NCBI RefSeq assembly: GCF_008035925.1
Contig: NZ_CP036264.1
Coordinates: forward strand, 5,082,402-5,146,401
Direction: 5' to 3'
Length of the DNA: 64,000 nucleotides
DNA from: Stieleria maiorica
GTDB lineage: Bacteria; Planctomycetota; Planctomycetia; Pirellulales; Pirellulaceae
In this document: piece after piece, positions 47,568 to 56,768 of the stretch
Layout: the number at the start of each line of letters is the position of its first letter
Numbering within the stretch: the stretch's first letter is position 1
Program-made: the position numbers and the translations under genes
The notes under the pieces: generated by a model
Seen by the model: the letters and a program-made list of their open reading frames with translations, nothing else
Told to the model about the DNA's origin: nothing
Databases searched by the model: none

Positions 47568-47983
47568 AAGTGATGGTGTGCGGCAGGTGACGCCTTCGAA
47601 TCGCTGTGGGTCACGCGGCGGAACACTTTCCGGCAGTCCCGCGGTCGGCCGCAAGGGAGTGACGAGGGCAGGGCGACGCGTCTGAGCCTTGATCACCAAC
47701 CGTCGATGCGCGGCCGCGATCGTCTGCGCGGCCATCTGTTCAGCGGTTAAGTCTCTCGACGATTTCCTGGATGATCAGACGTTCAACTTCCAAGCAGCAC
47801 CGGTGTGGCTTCGCCCCCCGCTCTACTCCGCTCCAGGGCCTCCACCTGGCAACCCACAAGGCTTGCCAACGATTGATGGGTGGCACCGTTTGGATGTTAT
47901 TGATGGGTGGCACCGTTTGGATGTTGGTTGATGGGTGGCACCGTTTGGAGGGGAGGCGTGATGCGGATGGGGATTGCTTTGGG
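47568..47983. other. Spacer after the transposase gene
   Basis: 416 bases without a convincing gene. The last 110 bases contain the right-hand REP repeats. No terminator for the transposase is clear. Confidence 0.5.
47872..47949. repeat. Right REP repeats of the RAYT element (27-base tandem array)
   Basis: Two exact 27-base units adjoin (47872-47898, 47899-47925), and a third, shorter and slightly changed, runs 47926-47949. The core ATGGGTGGCACC is the reverse complement of the left-side core. There are no spacers, so this is not a CRISPR array. Confidence 0.85.
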
Positions 47984-48994
47984 TTAGCCGCGGGGTTCGT
48001 ACTTGGCGAAGATCATTTTGCCGGCATTGGTTTGCAACGTGCTCGTCACTCGTACTTCCAACTCTTGGCCGATCCGGTTGCGGGCCCCTTCAACCACCAC
48101 CATGGTGCCGTCGTCCAAATAGCCGATGCCCTGCTCAGCCCCCTCACCGGGCTTGATGATCTTCACGTTAAACGATTCGTCGGGAAGATAGACCGGTCGC
48201 AGCGAGTTGCTGATCTCGTTCAAGTTAATCACCGGAACATTGTGCAGCTTGGCTACCTTGTTCAAATTGAAATCGCCAGTGACCACCTTCCCTTCCAGGT
48301 GCTTAGCCAACAAGACCAGTTTCAAATCGACCGTTTGCCCGGCCAACTCTGGCAGGTCACGGTCGAAAATCATCAGGTCGACGTTGTCGTCGGCACGCAT
48401 CCGATTCAAGACGTCCAATCCGCGACGTCCACGGACACGCCGCAACTTGTCGCTGCTGTCGGCGATCGCCTGCAACTCACTGAGCGCAAACCGCGGCATG
48501 ATCAGCTGATTGTCGAACACACCGGTGTTGACCAGATCCGCAATCCGCCCATCGATCACCACACTGGTGTCCAACACCAACGGTTTGAACCCCTTCACTT
48601 CGCGGACGAATTCGACATACGGAATCAAAAATCGAAAATCGTCCTTTGTCTGGATCAGAATACTGACACAGACGTAGCACAACAGCATCCCCATGATCAG
48701 CTTCACCGCATTGCCGACCAGCAAGGATTGAGCGAACAGCGGCGCGATCGCGATCCACAAGATGTATGTCAGCAAGATCCCGATCAACACGCCGAAGTAC
48801 ACGGCCGAAATCGAATCGATCCGTTTGCGGGGAATAAAAATATCCCCCATGATCGCGACCACTGCGACCCCCATCACCCCCGCGAACACGACGTAGGGGT
48901 TGACGTCGGCGTCACTCGGGAGTGCCGTGTTGATGATCCACGACACCCCGCCGGCGCAAAGTAAGAAAACACATCGAAGGATGATCAGTTCCAT
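47984..48994 (-). CDS. Membrane PIN-TRAM protein (YacL type)
   Basis: 336 residues. Four membrane helices in the first 115 residues (IILRCVFLLCAGGVSWII, VVFAGVMGVAVVAIMG, YFGVLIGILLTYILWI, LIMGMLLCYVCVSILI). A PIN nuclease-like domain follows at about 145-255, starting VLDTSVVIDGRIADL, whose Asp residues are the metal ligands, with IFDRDLPELA and VTGDFNLNKVA continuing the active site. A TRAM RNA-binding domain closes the protein (about 270-330: KPGEGAEQGIGYLDDGTMVVVEGA). Probably a membrane-bound RNA nuclease, as for YacL proteins, whose substrate is unknown. Confidence 0.93.
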   Translation of the reverse strand: MELIILRCVFLLCAGGVSWIINTALPSDADVNPYVVFAGVMGVAVVAIMGDIFIPRKRIDSISAVYFGVLIGILLTYILWIAIAPLFAQSLLVGNAVKLIMGMLLCYVCVSILIQTKDDFRFLIPYVEFVREVKGFKPLVLDTSVVIDGRIADLVNTGVFDNQLIMPRFALSELQAIADSSDKLRRVRGRRGLDVLNRMRADDNVDLMIFDRDLPELAGQTVDLKLVLLAKHLEGKVVTGDFNLNKVAKLHNVPVINLNEISNSLRPVYLPDESFNVKIIKPGEGAEQGIGYLDDGTMVVVEGARNRIGQELEVRVTSTLQTNAGKMIFAKYEPRG

Positions 48995-49338
48995 CAGACT
49001 CGTTCGTCATAGGATCAATTGCTGGGGCGGTTCCGGAGGTTTCGATTCGCCGGATTCCCCTGTAGGCCAATGCCCCAGTCTAAATGACGCGGCGATCGGT
49101 CCCCAAGGGGACTCGAAATTCGAAACCCCATGACAGGAAGAAAGTGCCCGCAAAACCCACAGAAACGCGAGAATTGTCGCATTGCGGCGCTCGCCGATCC
49201 AGACAATCCGTCTGTCAACCGATGAACAAACGCTATCCTTGACCAACCGGAAACGTCAGCGTTGCGGCATCACCGATGCCGCGATGACAGGCCGGAAGCC
49301 GATCCACCCCTTCGATCCCGACAGGCTGGACTGACCCG
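48995..49338. other. Spacer between PIN-TRAM and cytochrome/WD40 genes
   Basis: 344 bases with overlapping short ORFs in several frames and none convincing. It should contain the PIN-TRAM promoter and the 3' end signals of the secreted-protein operon; I see no clear hairpin with a T-tract. Confidence 0.4.
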
Positions 49339-51405
49339 TTACTGGATCTCCGCCAACAAACGATCCATCTTGGATTGCACCTTCGACGCGGCCGCGGCAA
49401 TCTCGTCGTGTGCCTTCTTCGCCGCCTGAGCAAGCGATTGAGCTTGATCGAGCTTCGTTTGTAATTCCGCTCGACCGGCGGCCAACTTTTCCGCTTCGGC
49501 CTTTCGTGCCGCGGCGGTTTGCTGATGCGTCTTGATGACATCGATCATCGCCACGCGGTTTCGACGTTGTTTGGCCATCTCTGTCAACTTGCCCGCGAGC
49601 TTCTCTTCCGACTCGGCCAACGGGATCATCTTGGACGCATCGGCTTTCAACGCCACCCGCAGCGCCGTGACTTCATCCTGCAGGTCGCGAATCGCAGTGG
49701 TCAGCGCCGGGAGCTGCTCGTCAAATGCCGCACTTGCCTGCTCGGTATTCTTGGCCGCCTCGTCACTCTCAGCGGCTTGCTTGTTCAGCATCGCAATCTT
49801 TTGATCCAAGTCGGCCAATGACTTTTGAGCCGCGGCAACCGCAGCGTTCGCCTGGTCCAAATTTGCTTTTGCCGGCGTTAACTTTTCCTGGATGGACACC
49901 AGCGTCGTCTTGACCGCCTCGGCCCGTTTCGCGGCCGGTTCCGGGTTGGCGGCAATTCGGACCATCGCGTTGGGATCGTCGACCGGAGTATTGAACACCG
50001 CCCCTGTCCAGTCTCCGTAGACCATTCGATTGCCGTCATGGGTGATGGCGACTTCCAACATGTCTTCGCTGCCGTGGCTGAACGACTTCAATTCCTTGCC
50101 AGTGGCGTCCCAAAGTTTGGCCCGGTTGTCACGCCCGGCGGTCGCCAGCCGCGCTTGATGATCAAACGACACTGCCGTCACGCCGCCTCCATGGGCGTTG
50201 ATCGATTTGATCGCCTTGCCCGAATTCATGTCCCACAGCTTGACCGTTCCGTCTTCGCTGGCACTGGCCAAGACGTTGGAATCATCGCGCCACGCGATCG
50301 AATTGATACCGCCTTTGTGTCCGGCCAGATCCAAGTACTCTCGCCCCGTTTCGGCTTCCCAGACCACCAGCCCTCCGGAGCGATCTCCCGAAGCCAACAG
50401 CACTCCATCCGGGCTGTAGGCGACACTAAAAATCCAATCGGTATGTTTCTTGATGTCGAACAATTTCTCACCGCTGCCGACATCAAAGATCCGCAACATC
50501 TTTTGCGGCCCCCCCATGGCAACGCGCGAGAGCGTTTCGTTGGCGTCGGCGCCGAACACGATGTCCAGTTCATCGCCCACAGTCGCGACGCGTTCGCCTG
50601 TCTTGACGTCATAGATCGCAACGATTCCCAACACCGAGTGCTCTCCACCGCCGACAATCAAGTACGAACCGTCGCGGTTGAATCGAATGTCTTGCGCGAC
50701 ACCCTCGGGAAAAGGCAGGATCCCCAACAACTCCGCCGTGTCGCTGTGGTACATCACGATTTGATTCTGCCCGGCAACGGCAACCAACGGGGCCCAGGGG
50801 CTGGCGGCAATCGCGGTGACCGCGGCGGCCCGCGAGGTCACGACGGGCGTTTCCAGCGGGAGCGTCTCGGGCATCGCCACGGGGCCTTCGGGTTTACCAC
50901 CGGACGACGCGACAAACGCCAACGCATTCTTTTTCTTTGCCTTGGCTTTTGAACCCGAATTCTCCAAGATCCCGCCTTCGATCCAGGCTCGGATGACCGC
51001 CAGCTTGTCCGCGGGCAACTTGTCTTGGTTGGGCGGCATCACGGGCGTGTCGTCGTGATTGACCAACTGCCACAGCCGGCTGCTTTCGGCATCACCATCG
51101 TCGAACACCACCTCGCCACTGCCGCCACCTTCGACCACCGAACCGAAGGTGTCGAGCGCCAACCCTCCCTTCTTGTCACTTTGCTGGTGACAGTTCAAGC
51201 AATACTGCCGGAAGATCGGTTTGACGTCATCCTCGTACGTCACTTTCTTCGGCGCTTCCTCGGCGGCCTGGCCGACAGAAGCCGCCGCGACAGCGACAAA
51301 CAGCAAAACGAAGCGAGCGGGCATAGATCGAACCATCGTAGATCCGGAAGACATGGCGGGGGAAAGTGAGGCGGGAAAGGGCACGCGTTTCAGTTTAGTC
51401 AACAT
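49339..51405 (-). CDS. Exported c-type cytochrome/WD40 protein with coiled-coil C-terminus
   Basis: 688 residues. ATG 51405 is kept because GGAGG lies 10 bases upstream; the signal peptide then has a long n-region before MPARFVLLFVAVAAASVGQA, and ATG 51354 or 51336 are alternatives. Residues about 55-140 form a planctomycete-type cytochrome c domain with one CXXCH heme site (YCLNCHQ). Residues about 190-500 are WD40-type repeats (SPDGVLLASGDRSGGLVVWE, NVLASASEDGTVKLWD), and the C-terminal 165 residues are a long coiled coil. It is the last gene of a four-gene secreted-protein block. Confidence 0.9.
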   Translation of the reverse strand: MLTKLKRVPFPASLSPAMSSGSTMVRSMPARFVLLFVAVAAASVGQAAEEAPKKVTYEDDVKPIFRQYCLNCHQQSDKKGGLALDTFGSVVEGGGSGEVVFDDGDAESSRLWQLVNHDDTPVMPPNQDKLPADKLAVIRAWIEGGILENSGSKAKAKKKNALAFVASSGGKPEGPVAMPETLPLETPVVTSRAAAVTAIAASPWAPLVAVAGQNQIVMYHSDTAELLGILPFPEGVAQDIRFNRDGSYLIVGGGEHSVLGIVAIYDVKTGERVATVGDELDIVFGADANETLSRVAMGGPQKMLRIFDVGSGEKLFDIKKHTDWIFSVAYSPDGVLLASGDRSGGLVVWEAETGREYLDLAGHKGGINSIAWRDDSNVLASASEDGTVKLWDMNSGKAIKSINAHGGGVTAVSFDHQARLATAGRDNRAKLWDATGKELKSFSHGSEDMLEVAITHDGNRMVYGDWTGAVFNTPVDDPNAMVRIAANPEPAAKRAEAVKTTLVSIQEKLTPAKANLDQANAAVAAAQKSLADLDQKIAMLNKQAAESDEAAKNTEQASAAFDEQLPALTTAIRDLQDEVTALRVALKADASKMIPLAESEEKLAGKLTEMAKQRRNRVAMIDVIKTHQQTAAARKAEAEKLAAGRAELQTKLDQAQSLAQAAKKAHDEIAAAASKVQSKMDRLLAEIQ

Positions 51406-51571
51406 CGCTCGAAAACCTCCGCGTCGATCTTCGTGCGTTCGCGTTTTCTAGGGTTTCGTTGTCAGGTCGCTTCCCATCCCCGTCGCTCCGCTCGACTCTC
51501 TCGACAAGGAAAGCGTTTCCTTGACGTTGCATGGAGGCTTCGAGTGTCACAACGGAAAGCGGGACGCGGTG

Positions 51572-54040
51572 TCAATGATTGAACACAAACTCGCGACTGT
51601 TCAGCACCGCCCAGAAGATATCTTCCAGGGCGGCAATCTTGTTCTCAGCCTTGTCGACGGATGCCTTCAATTCGGCCAGTTCATCGACCGACGGGCTGCG
51701 TGCGAGACATCGAACATAGATCCGATCAATCACCTGTTCTTCGGTCAACTTGTCGGATTCCATCCAGCTTTTGATCTTGTTCCCCTGGGCGACCTTGCTG
51801 CTGACGCTGCTGCCGTTGAGCAGGTGAAGAGCTTGCGAAAGCGAAGGATCGGTCGATGCCTCACAGTCACACACGGTCGCACGCGGGGCACGCCCGAAGG
51901 TCGTCAAGAAGTAGTTGCTGGTTTTGCCATCGGCGATCTGTACTGCACGGGCCCCCAGCGGCAAACCGGTGAACTTGTCTGGTGCTTCGGTGACTTGGCA
52001 GATGCAATCCAGCAAGCTTTCCGCAGGGACGCGGCGGATGATCGCGTGAGCGTAGTTGCGATTGTCGTGCGCGTTGGTTTCATTCGTATCGCTGCTGCGC
52101 TGGTAGGCCTGACTGTTGCAGATGTCCCGAACCAGGCGGCGGAAGTCGAAGTTGTATTCCACCAACTTTTCGCCCAAAAGATCGAACAGTTCGGGATTGC
52201 TGGGCGGATTGCTGACGCGGATATCATCGACTTCGTCAACCAGTCCGACGCCCATGTAGTGTGCCCACACGCGGTTGGCGATCGACCGGGCGAAGAACGG
52301 ATTCTCGGGGCTGGTCAGCCACTCGGCGACCACGGCGCGGCGGTCTTTTCCGCGGGTGTCAGGCGACTCGCCACCGAGGAAGGTCGGCGGGACGGGCTTC
52401 TTGGTGACCAAATGATTGACTTCGCCACCGCCACGGTTGTAGATGATTTTTTCGCGATAGTCTTCAGCGTTCTTACGTCCGATCTGTGAAAAGAACGATG
52501 CAAACCCGTAGTAGTCGTCCATCGTCCAACGATCGAACGGGTGGTTGTGACATTGGGCGCATTGGGTGCGGATGCCCATGAAGACTTGGGCCACATTCTC
52601 GGCCGTCTTCAGCGTGTCGCGTTCGATTTCGTAGAAGTTGGTTGCCGGCGAATTGAACGTGCCGCCAGTGCTGGTCAGCAGATCGCGAACCATCTGGTCG
52701 ATGGGAACGTTCTTGGCAAATTTATCGGTCAACCAGTTCGCGTACAAAAATGCGGACTTGTAACTGACTTGGTTCGTGCTTTTGATCATCAACAGCTGCG
52801 CGAACTTCATGGCCCAGATTTCGCTGAACTCCTTTCGCTCCAGCAATCGGTCGACCAAGGCGGCACGCTTGTCGTCGGCGGGATCGGAGACAAAGCTGCG
52901 ATACTCTTCCTCGGTCGGCAGCATCCCGGTGATGTCGATCGTGACGCGTCGAATAAACTCTTCATCGCTGCACAATCCGCTCGGCAGAATCCTCAATTGT
53001 TGAAGCTTCTTGCCCACCGATTGATCGATGTAGTTTCCGGTGACCTGGGGCGGCGTGTACTGCAAGTCCGTCGGCAGGGCCAGGACTTGGCTGCCGACGG
53101 TGTGGGTATCGAAGCGTGCCATCACGAAGGCTTCACCGCGTCGACCGGCAGTCACATTGCCGGTGTCGTCGATCGCAGCGGTGCCGGAATTGTTGGAGGT
53201 GAACGCGGCCAAACGAGTGACGTCACGAGTCGTGCCATCGCTGTAGGTCGCCACGGCGACGAACCGCTGGGTGGAACCTTCGCCTTCGATCACGGCCTGT
53301 TCGGGATAGATCGCGACCGAATCGACGGTCGGCGGCTTGTTGTCGGCCGGATCAGCGGGCGCTCCGTCGGACAGCCATTCCAACACGGTGGCGTGATAAT
53401 CCGAATCGGTATCGAACAGTTTTCCGCCGGTGTGCGGGACAGATCCGATCGCCTTTTTCAGAAACAAACTTTCGGCGGGCAACGCCAAATTGATTCTGCG
53501 AACACCGATTTCGCGAGTGATTCGCATGTAATCGCCGTCGGGGTCAAACCCGAACAAGCTCAATTGAAACCCGTCCTTACCTCGCGCGGCACCATGACAC
53601 GAACCCGTGTTACAGCCTGAGCGGGTCAGCACGGGCATCACGTCGTTGGTAAAACTGATCGGCGGTTTGACCTGGGAATTGGAGACGGTAACGGGGATCC
53701 GAATCTCGGTTCCCAGATACTCGGCGACCAACTCGGTCGTGCCGTCGGCCAGTGGCAGCAATTGGAATCCGTCACGTTTGACTTTGGATTCATCAGCGAT
53801 CTTCCAGATCACTCGGTCGCTGGCGTCTTCGGTGATCCCGTCATCGCGCCGGATCACTGCCACAAAGGACTGAAAGTCGCGAGCGGAGTTGAGTTTGATT
53901 TCCGGCGGATAGACCGCCAAGTCCGGCTTGCGTGGGGCATCCGAAGAACGAGACGCAGCCTCGTCGGCGGGTGTGATCCCCAACGACGGCATTGCCAGAG
54001 CGGTCAGGAGCAACAAGGATGCAGCGGGGCGAATCTTCAT
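51572..54040 (-). CDS. Exported DUF1549/DUF1553 protein with Ig-like and cytochrome-like segments
   Basis: 822 residues from ATG 54040 (MKIRPAASLLLLTALAMPSLG signal); ATG 54067 is possible. Order: an Ig-like beta domain, a heme-like block SGCNTGSCHGAARGKDGFQLS typical of the family, a second Ig-like (BIG2) region at about 230-320, then DUF1549 with CAQCHNHPFDRWTMDDYYG (one CXXCH) and DUF1553 (AVVAEWLTSPENPFFARSIANRVWAHYMG ... VDEVDDIR). The function of these planctomycete families is unknown; the CXXCH motifs suggest redox or heme binding. Always near DUF1501 proteins, as here. Confidence 0.92.
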   Translation of the reverse strand: MKIRPAASLLLLTALAMPSLGITPADEAASRSSDAPRKPDLAVYPPEIKLNSARDFQSFVAVIRRDDGITEDASDRVIWKIADESKVKRDGFQLLPLADGTTELVAEYLGTEIRIPVTVSNSQVKPPISFTNDVMPVLTRSGCNTGSCHGAARGKDGFQLSLFGFDPDGDYMRITREIGVRRINLALPAESLFLKKAIGSVPHTGGKLFDTDSDYHATVLEWLSDGAPADPADNKPPTVDSVAIYPEQAVIEGEGSTQRFVAVATYSDGTTRDVTRLAAFTSNNSGTAAIDDTGNVTAGRRGEAFVMARFDTHTVGSQVLALPTDLQYTPPQVTGNYIDQSVGKKLQQLRILPSGLCSDEEFIRRVTIDITGMLPTEEEYRSFVSDPADDKRAALVDRLLERKEFSEIWAMKFAQLLMIKSTNQVSYKSAFLYANWLTDKFAKNVPIDQMVRDLLTSTGGTFNSPATNFYEIERDTLKTAENVAQVFMGIRTQCAQCHNHPFDRWTMDDYYGFASFFSQIGRKNAEDYREKIIYNRGGGEVNHLVTKKPVPPTFLGGESPDTRGKDRRAVVAEWLTSPENPFFARSIANRVWAHYMGVGLVDEVDDIRVSNPPSNPELFDLLGEKLVEYNFDFRRLVRDICNSQAYQRSSDTNETNAHDNRNYAHAIIRRVPAESLLDCICQVTEAPDKFTGLPLGARAVQIADGKTSNYFLTTFGRAPRATVCDCEASTDPSLSQALHLLNGSSVSSKVAQGNKIKSWMESDKLTEEQVIDRIYVRCLARSPSVDELAELKASVDKAENKIAALEDIFWAVLNSREFVFNH

Positions 54041-54190
54041 GTCAAAAACGCGTTTTTGGGGGAGCACTCGATCAGATCGCTATCCGTGTCGAGTCGAGTC
54101 GCCTGGTGGAATCAATCACCAAGCACCAAAACTGTGGTGGGGTAAAAAACGATGGCATCGGCGTGTCGGGCCAGTGCCATTGTTTTGTCG

Positions 54191-56623
54191 TTATTTCTTT
54201 TGCCGAAGTTGTTCGAGTCGGCTGAGCGGTTTCGGCTTGGCGGGTTGTTGCGGCGCGGCCTTGGGGGCTGCGGGCTCGGGAGCGTCGGCCTTCGGCGGCA
54301 AGGGTTTATCGATCCGCAGTTCGCCGGTCCCGTTGGTCTGGACGATTGTTTCGTCACCGACCTTGACCCTCGCGATGCAGTTGAGCGTCTTGTGGGTCCC
54401 CACTTTTGCCTTGGCATCGATGACCAAGGGGAACGTCACGCTTTCCGAATCCGGTTTGATCGGTTGCTTCGCCGCGGGGCTGGTGACGCCGGCGGGGATG
54501 CCGACCAATTCGACTTCGGCTTCTCCCGGGTATTCACGCAGAACTTCGATCGGAATCGACACGCTCACTTCGGCGCCCAGTTCTCCCGCACTCTTGGGGA
54601 ACGAGTACTTGAAGATCGAGTCTTGGACTTCCAACATGATCGGCGGTGTCGCGGTCGTCGCCGATCCGGTCTTGGAGCCGTAGGTGGCTACGAAAATGAT
54701 CGGCCAGGTTCCGATTCCGGCACCGCTATTGGCGGTGATCGGAATCTCGATTTCCGTCTTTCCCTTGTCGATGTAGCGGCTGTTGTTGATCGAAATCCCC
54801 GGCGGGTTGTAAAGCGTCCGGAAGGAGACCCGTTCGTCGAAGCCTTCCTTCTTATTGATCCGCACCTTCAGGTTCTTGCTGCCGTAACGCACGATTGGCG
54901 TCTTCGGTTGGACGATTTCCAACGTGAACGGCACTTCGTCAGTGACCGCCATCGCGGCGCGGTCGGTGTCGTAGCCCCACATCTCGCGACGGTTTTGTCC
55001 CAACACCATCTTGTGATGTTGCGACAGCTTGCCGCCGACCAGCGGGTTTTTGTCATCGCCTTTGGCAAAAATCGTGTACAGCGAGGCGTTGTGGGTCGCG
55101 TCCGCAGCGGCGGTCAGCAGAACGGGGACTTCGGGGCGACCGGCGGGCATCGGGAACGTCGTCGCGGTCACGCCTTCGGGCAGCCCTTCAAACGACAGGT
55201 TGACTTCGCCGTTGTATCGATCTCGGGCGGCCGAAACGACCATCCCCACGCTTCCGCCGATCGGGACGGAAACAACTTCGGCCTCGTCGCGGCGGAGTTC
55301 TTTCAACGTCAGGTTGACCGCCGGCGTCGGCATACTGACCTCGATGCGATAGGTGTATGTCGGTCCGCCGCCCCGCAGATGGTCATACACGCGAACGGTG
55401 TGCTTGCCATCGACCTTGGCATCAAACTCGAGGAACGGATCGACCATACCTCGGCTGTCGTCACTGGACGTGATCGTCGCATGCTTCGGATCAAACACGT
55501 TCAAAACGGCATCGAGCGGTGAACGTAGCACGTTGCGGGCAAAGACCTCGACGCGGTATTTGGTCCCCTTTTTGGCTTCAAAAGTGAAGCAATCAAAATC
55601 CTCAGGTTTTTCGATCACACCACAATACGCACCGGGAACCGGAACCACCGGCGCTTTCGTCCGGTCATCATTCGGCTCTTGCTCCATCGCAACGGGCAAC
55701 TCATTGACGCGAATCCAGTTCGGTGACGGCGTGACTCCGTTTTCGTCCTCAGTCGTCACACCCCACTGCGGGTAGTTCTCGCTGGGCAGCGGGATTTTTG
55801 CCGATCGTTCGCTACCGTCGGACAAAATCAGCTTGGCATCCAATACGCTTGATGGAGGGCCACCGGCAGGGATCACGGCAACCGGTCGGGGATACGTGCC
55901 GACATGCAACCGATAAACGCCCAGATCGCTGCCGAGGAACGAGCTGTCACGCACAAGGATCGAGTACTTGCCGTCCGCCGGAGCCGTGAACGTGCAAAAA
56001 CCGTCTTGCTGAAACAGGGACGAATCGTCGCTGGAGGCGACTTCGAAGCGTCCTTCGTCAAGGATCGCAACGTAAGGGTCAAGGATATTTTGGTTGCGGA
56101 GCGAATGTGCCAGACGAATGCCTTCGATTTCCACATTCAGCGTCTGGCCGGCTTTCAATTCAACTTGGTAGTGATCCAAATCTTCGCGTTTGACCACCCC
56201 GTCGACCGTCGTGTTCAATGCGATCGTTTGGGGTGCGGCGAAGTCGTTGTTCGGTTCCACCTCCGCGACAACGGGCATCGCGCCGACACCGAGCAGCCGG
56301 AGGTTTGCGATGCCGCTTTTGGTGATCAATCGGACCGGATACAACCCCGGCGTCAGGTCCTCCGCCGCGCGAAGTTTGACTTCCGTGGTGCTGTTGTCGA
56401 CCGCTTTGACCTCCAAGATCTCAATGCCCGGCAAGTCGCAGAGGACTTCCGAGGCATCACTGAGCCGGGTGCCTTTGAACGTCACGACGGTTTCTTCACC
56501 GCGGACCACCCCTCGGGGCTGCAGACTGGTGACCACGGGTATCGTCGCGGAAGCATTGTCGACCAGCGTCAGTGCGACCAGCAAGATTGCCGCGAGCGAA
56601 CGAATCACAGTGGATTGTTTCAT
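54191..56623 (-). CDS. Exported PPC-domain (pre-peptidase C-terminal) repeat protein
   Basis: 810 residues from ATG 56623 (signal MKQSTVIRSLAAILLVALTLV). An opening Ig/IPT-like beta domain (VVTSLQPRGVVRGEETVVTFKG) is followed by PPC-type domains: VEPNNDFAAPQTIALNTTVDGVVKREDLDHYQVELKAGQ and, around residue 340, MEQEPNDDRTKAPVVPVPGAYCGVI. Later domains are further beta sandwiches, ending in a Pro/Ala-rich tail (PKADAPEPAAPKAAPQQPAKPK) that may attach to the cell surface. Part of the DUF1501 block; probably a surface protein. Confidence 0.88.
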   Translation of the reverse strand: MKQSTVIRSLAAILLVALTLVDNASATIPVVTSLQPRGVVRGEETVVTFKGTRLSDASEVLCDLPGIEILEVKAVDNSTTEVKLRAAEDLTPGLYPVRLITKSGIANLRLLGVGAMPVVAEVEPNNDFAAPQTIALNTTVDGVVKREDLDHYQVELKAGQTLNVEIEGIRLAHSLRNQNILDPYVAILDEGRFEVASSDDSSLFQQDGFCTFTAPADGKYSILVRDSSFLGSDLGVYRLHVGTYPRPVAVIPAGGPPSSVLDAKLILSDGSERSAKIPLPSENYPQWGVTTEDENGVTPSPNWIRVNELPVAMEQEPNDDRTKAPVVPVPGAYCGVIEKPEDFDCFTFEAKKGTKYRVEVFARNVLRSPLDAVLNVFDPKHATITSSDDSRGMVDPFLEFDAKVDGKHTVRVYDHLRGGGPTYTYRIEVSMPTPAVNLTLKELRRDEAEVVSVPIGGSVGMVVSAARDRYNGEVNLSFEGLPEGVTATTFPMPAGRPEVPVLLTAAADATHNASLYTIFAKGDDKNPLVGGKLSQHHKMVLGQNRREMWGYDTDRAAMAVTDEVPFTLEIVQPKTPIVRYGSKNLKVRINKKEGFDERVSFRTLYNPPGISINNSRYIDKGKTEIEIPITANSGAGIGTWPIIFVATYGSKTGSATTATPPIMLEVQDSIFKYSFPKSAGELGAEVSVSIPIEVLREYPGEAEVELVGIPAGVTSPAAKQPIKPDSESVTFPLVIDAKAKVGTHKTLNCIARVKVGDETIVQTNGTGELRIDKPLPPKADAPEPAAPKAAPQQPAKPKPLSRLEQLRQKK

Positions 56624-56768
56624 CGTCAAATCAGAACCGATAGGAGGGGCAGGCGGGGTCAATCACGCCTGCATCGTCCAGGCGTGTTTCGTTTCGGGAA
56701 GGGAAAAGTGGGATAGGCTTCCAGCCCGTTTTGACGCGTCTAGAAGCCTACTCGCACATCAGGCCCGA

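Noticed and set aside
47872..47949. CRISPR-like tandem repeats
   Set aside because: 27-base repeats are directly adjacent with no spacers, match repeats flanking a RAYT gene, and no cas gene is present.
47771..48964. ORF of 397 residues opposite the PIN-TRAM gene
   Set aside because: Its first part is the translated REP array and the remainder is antisense to a secure gene.
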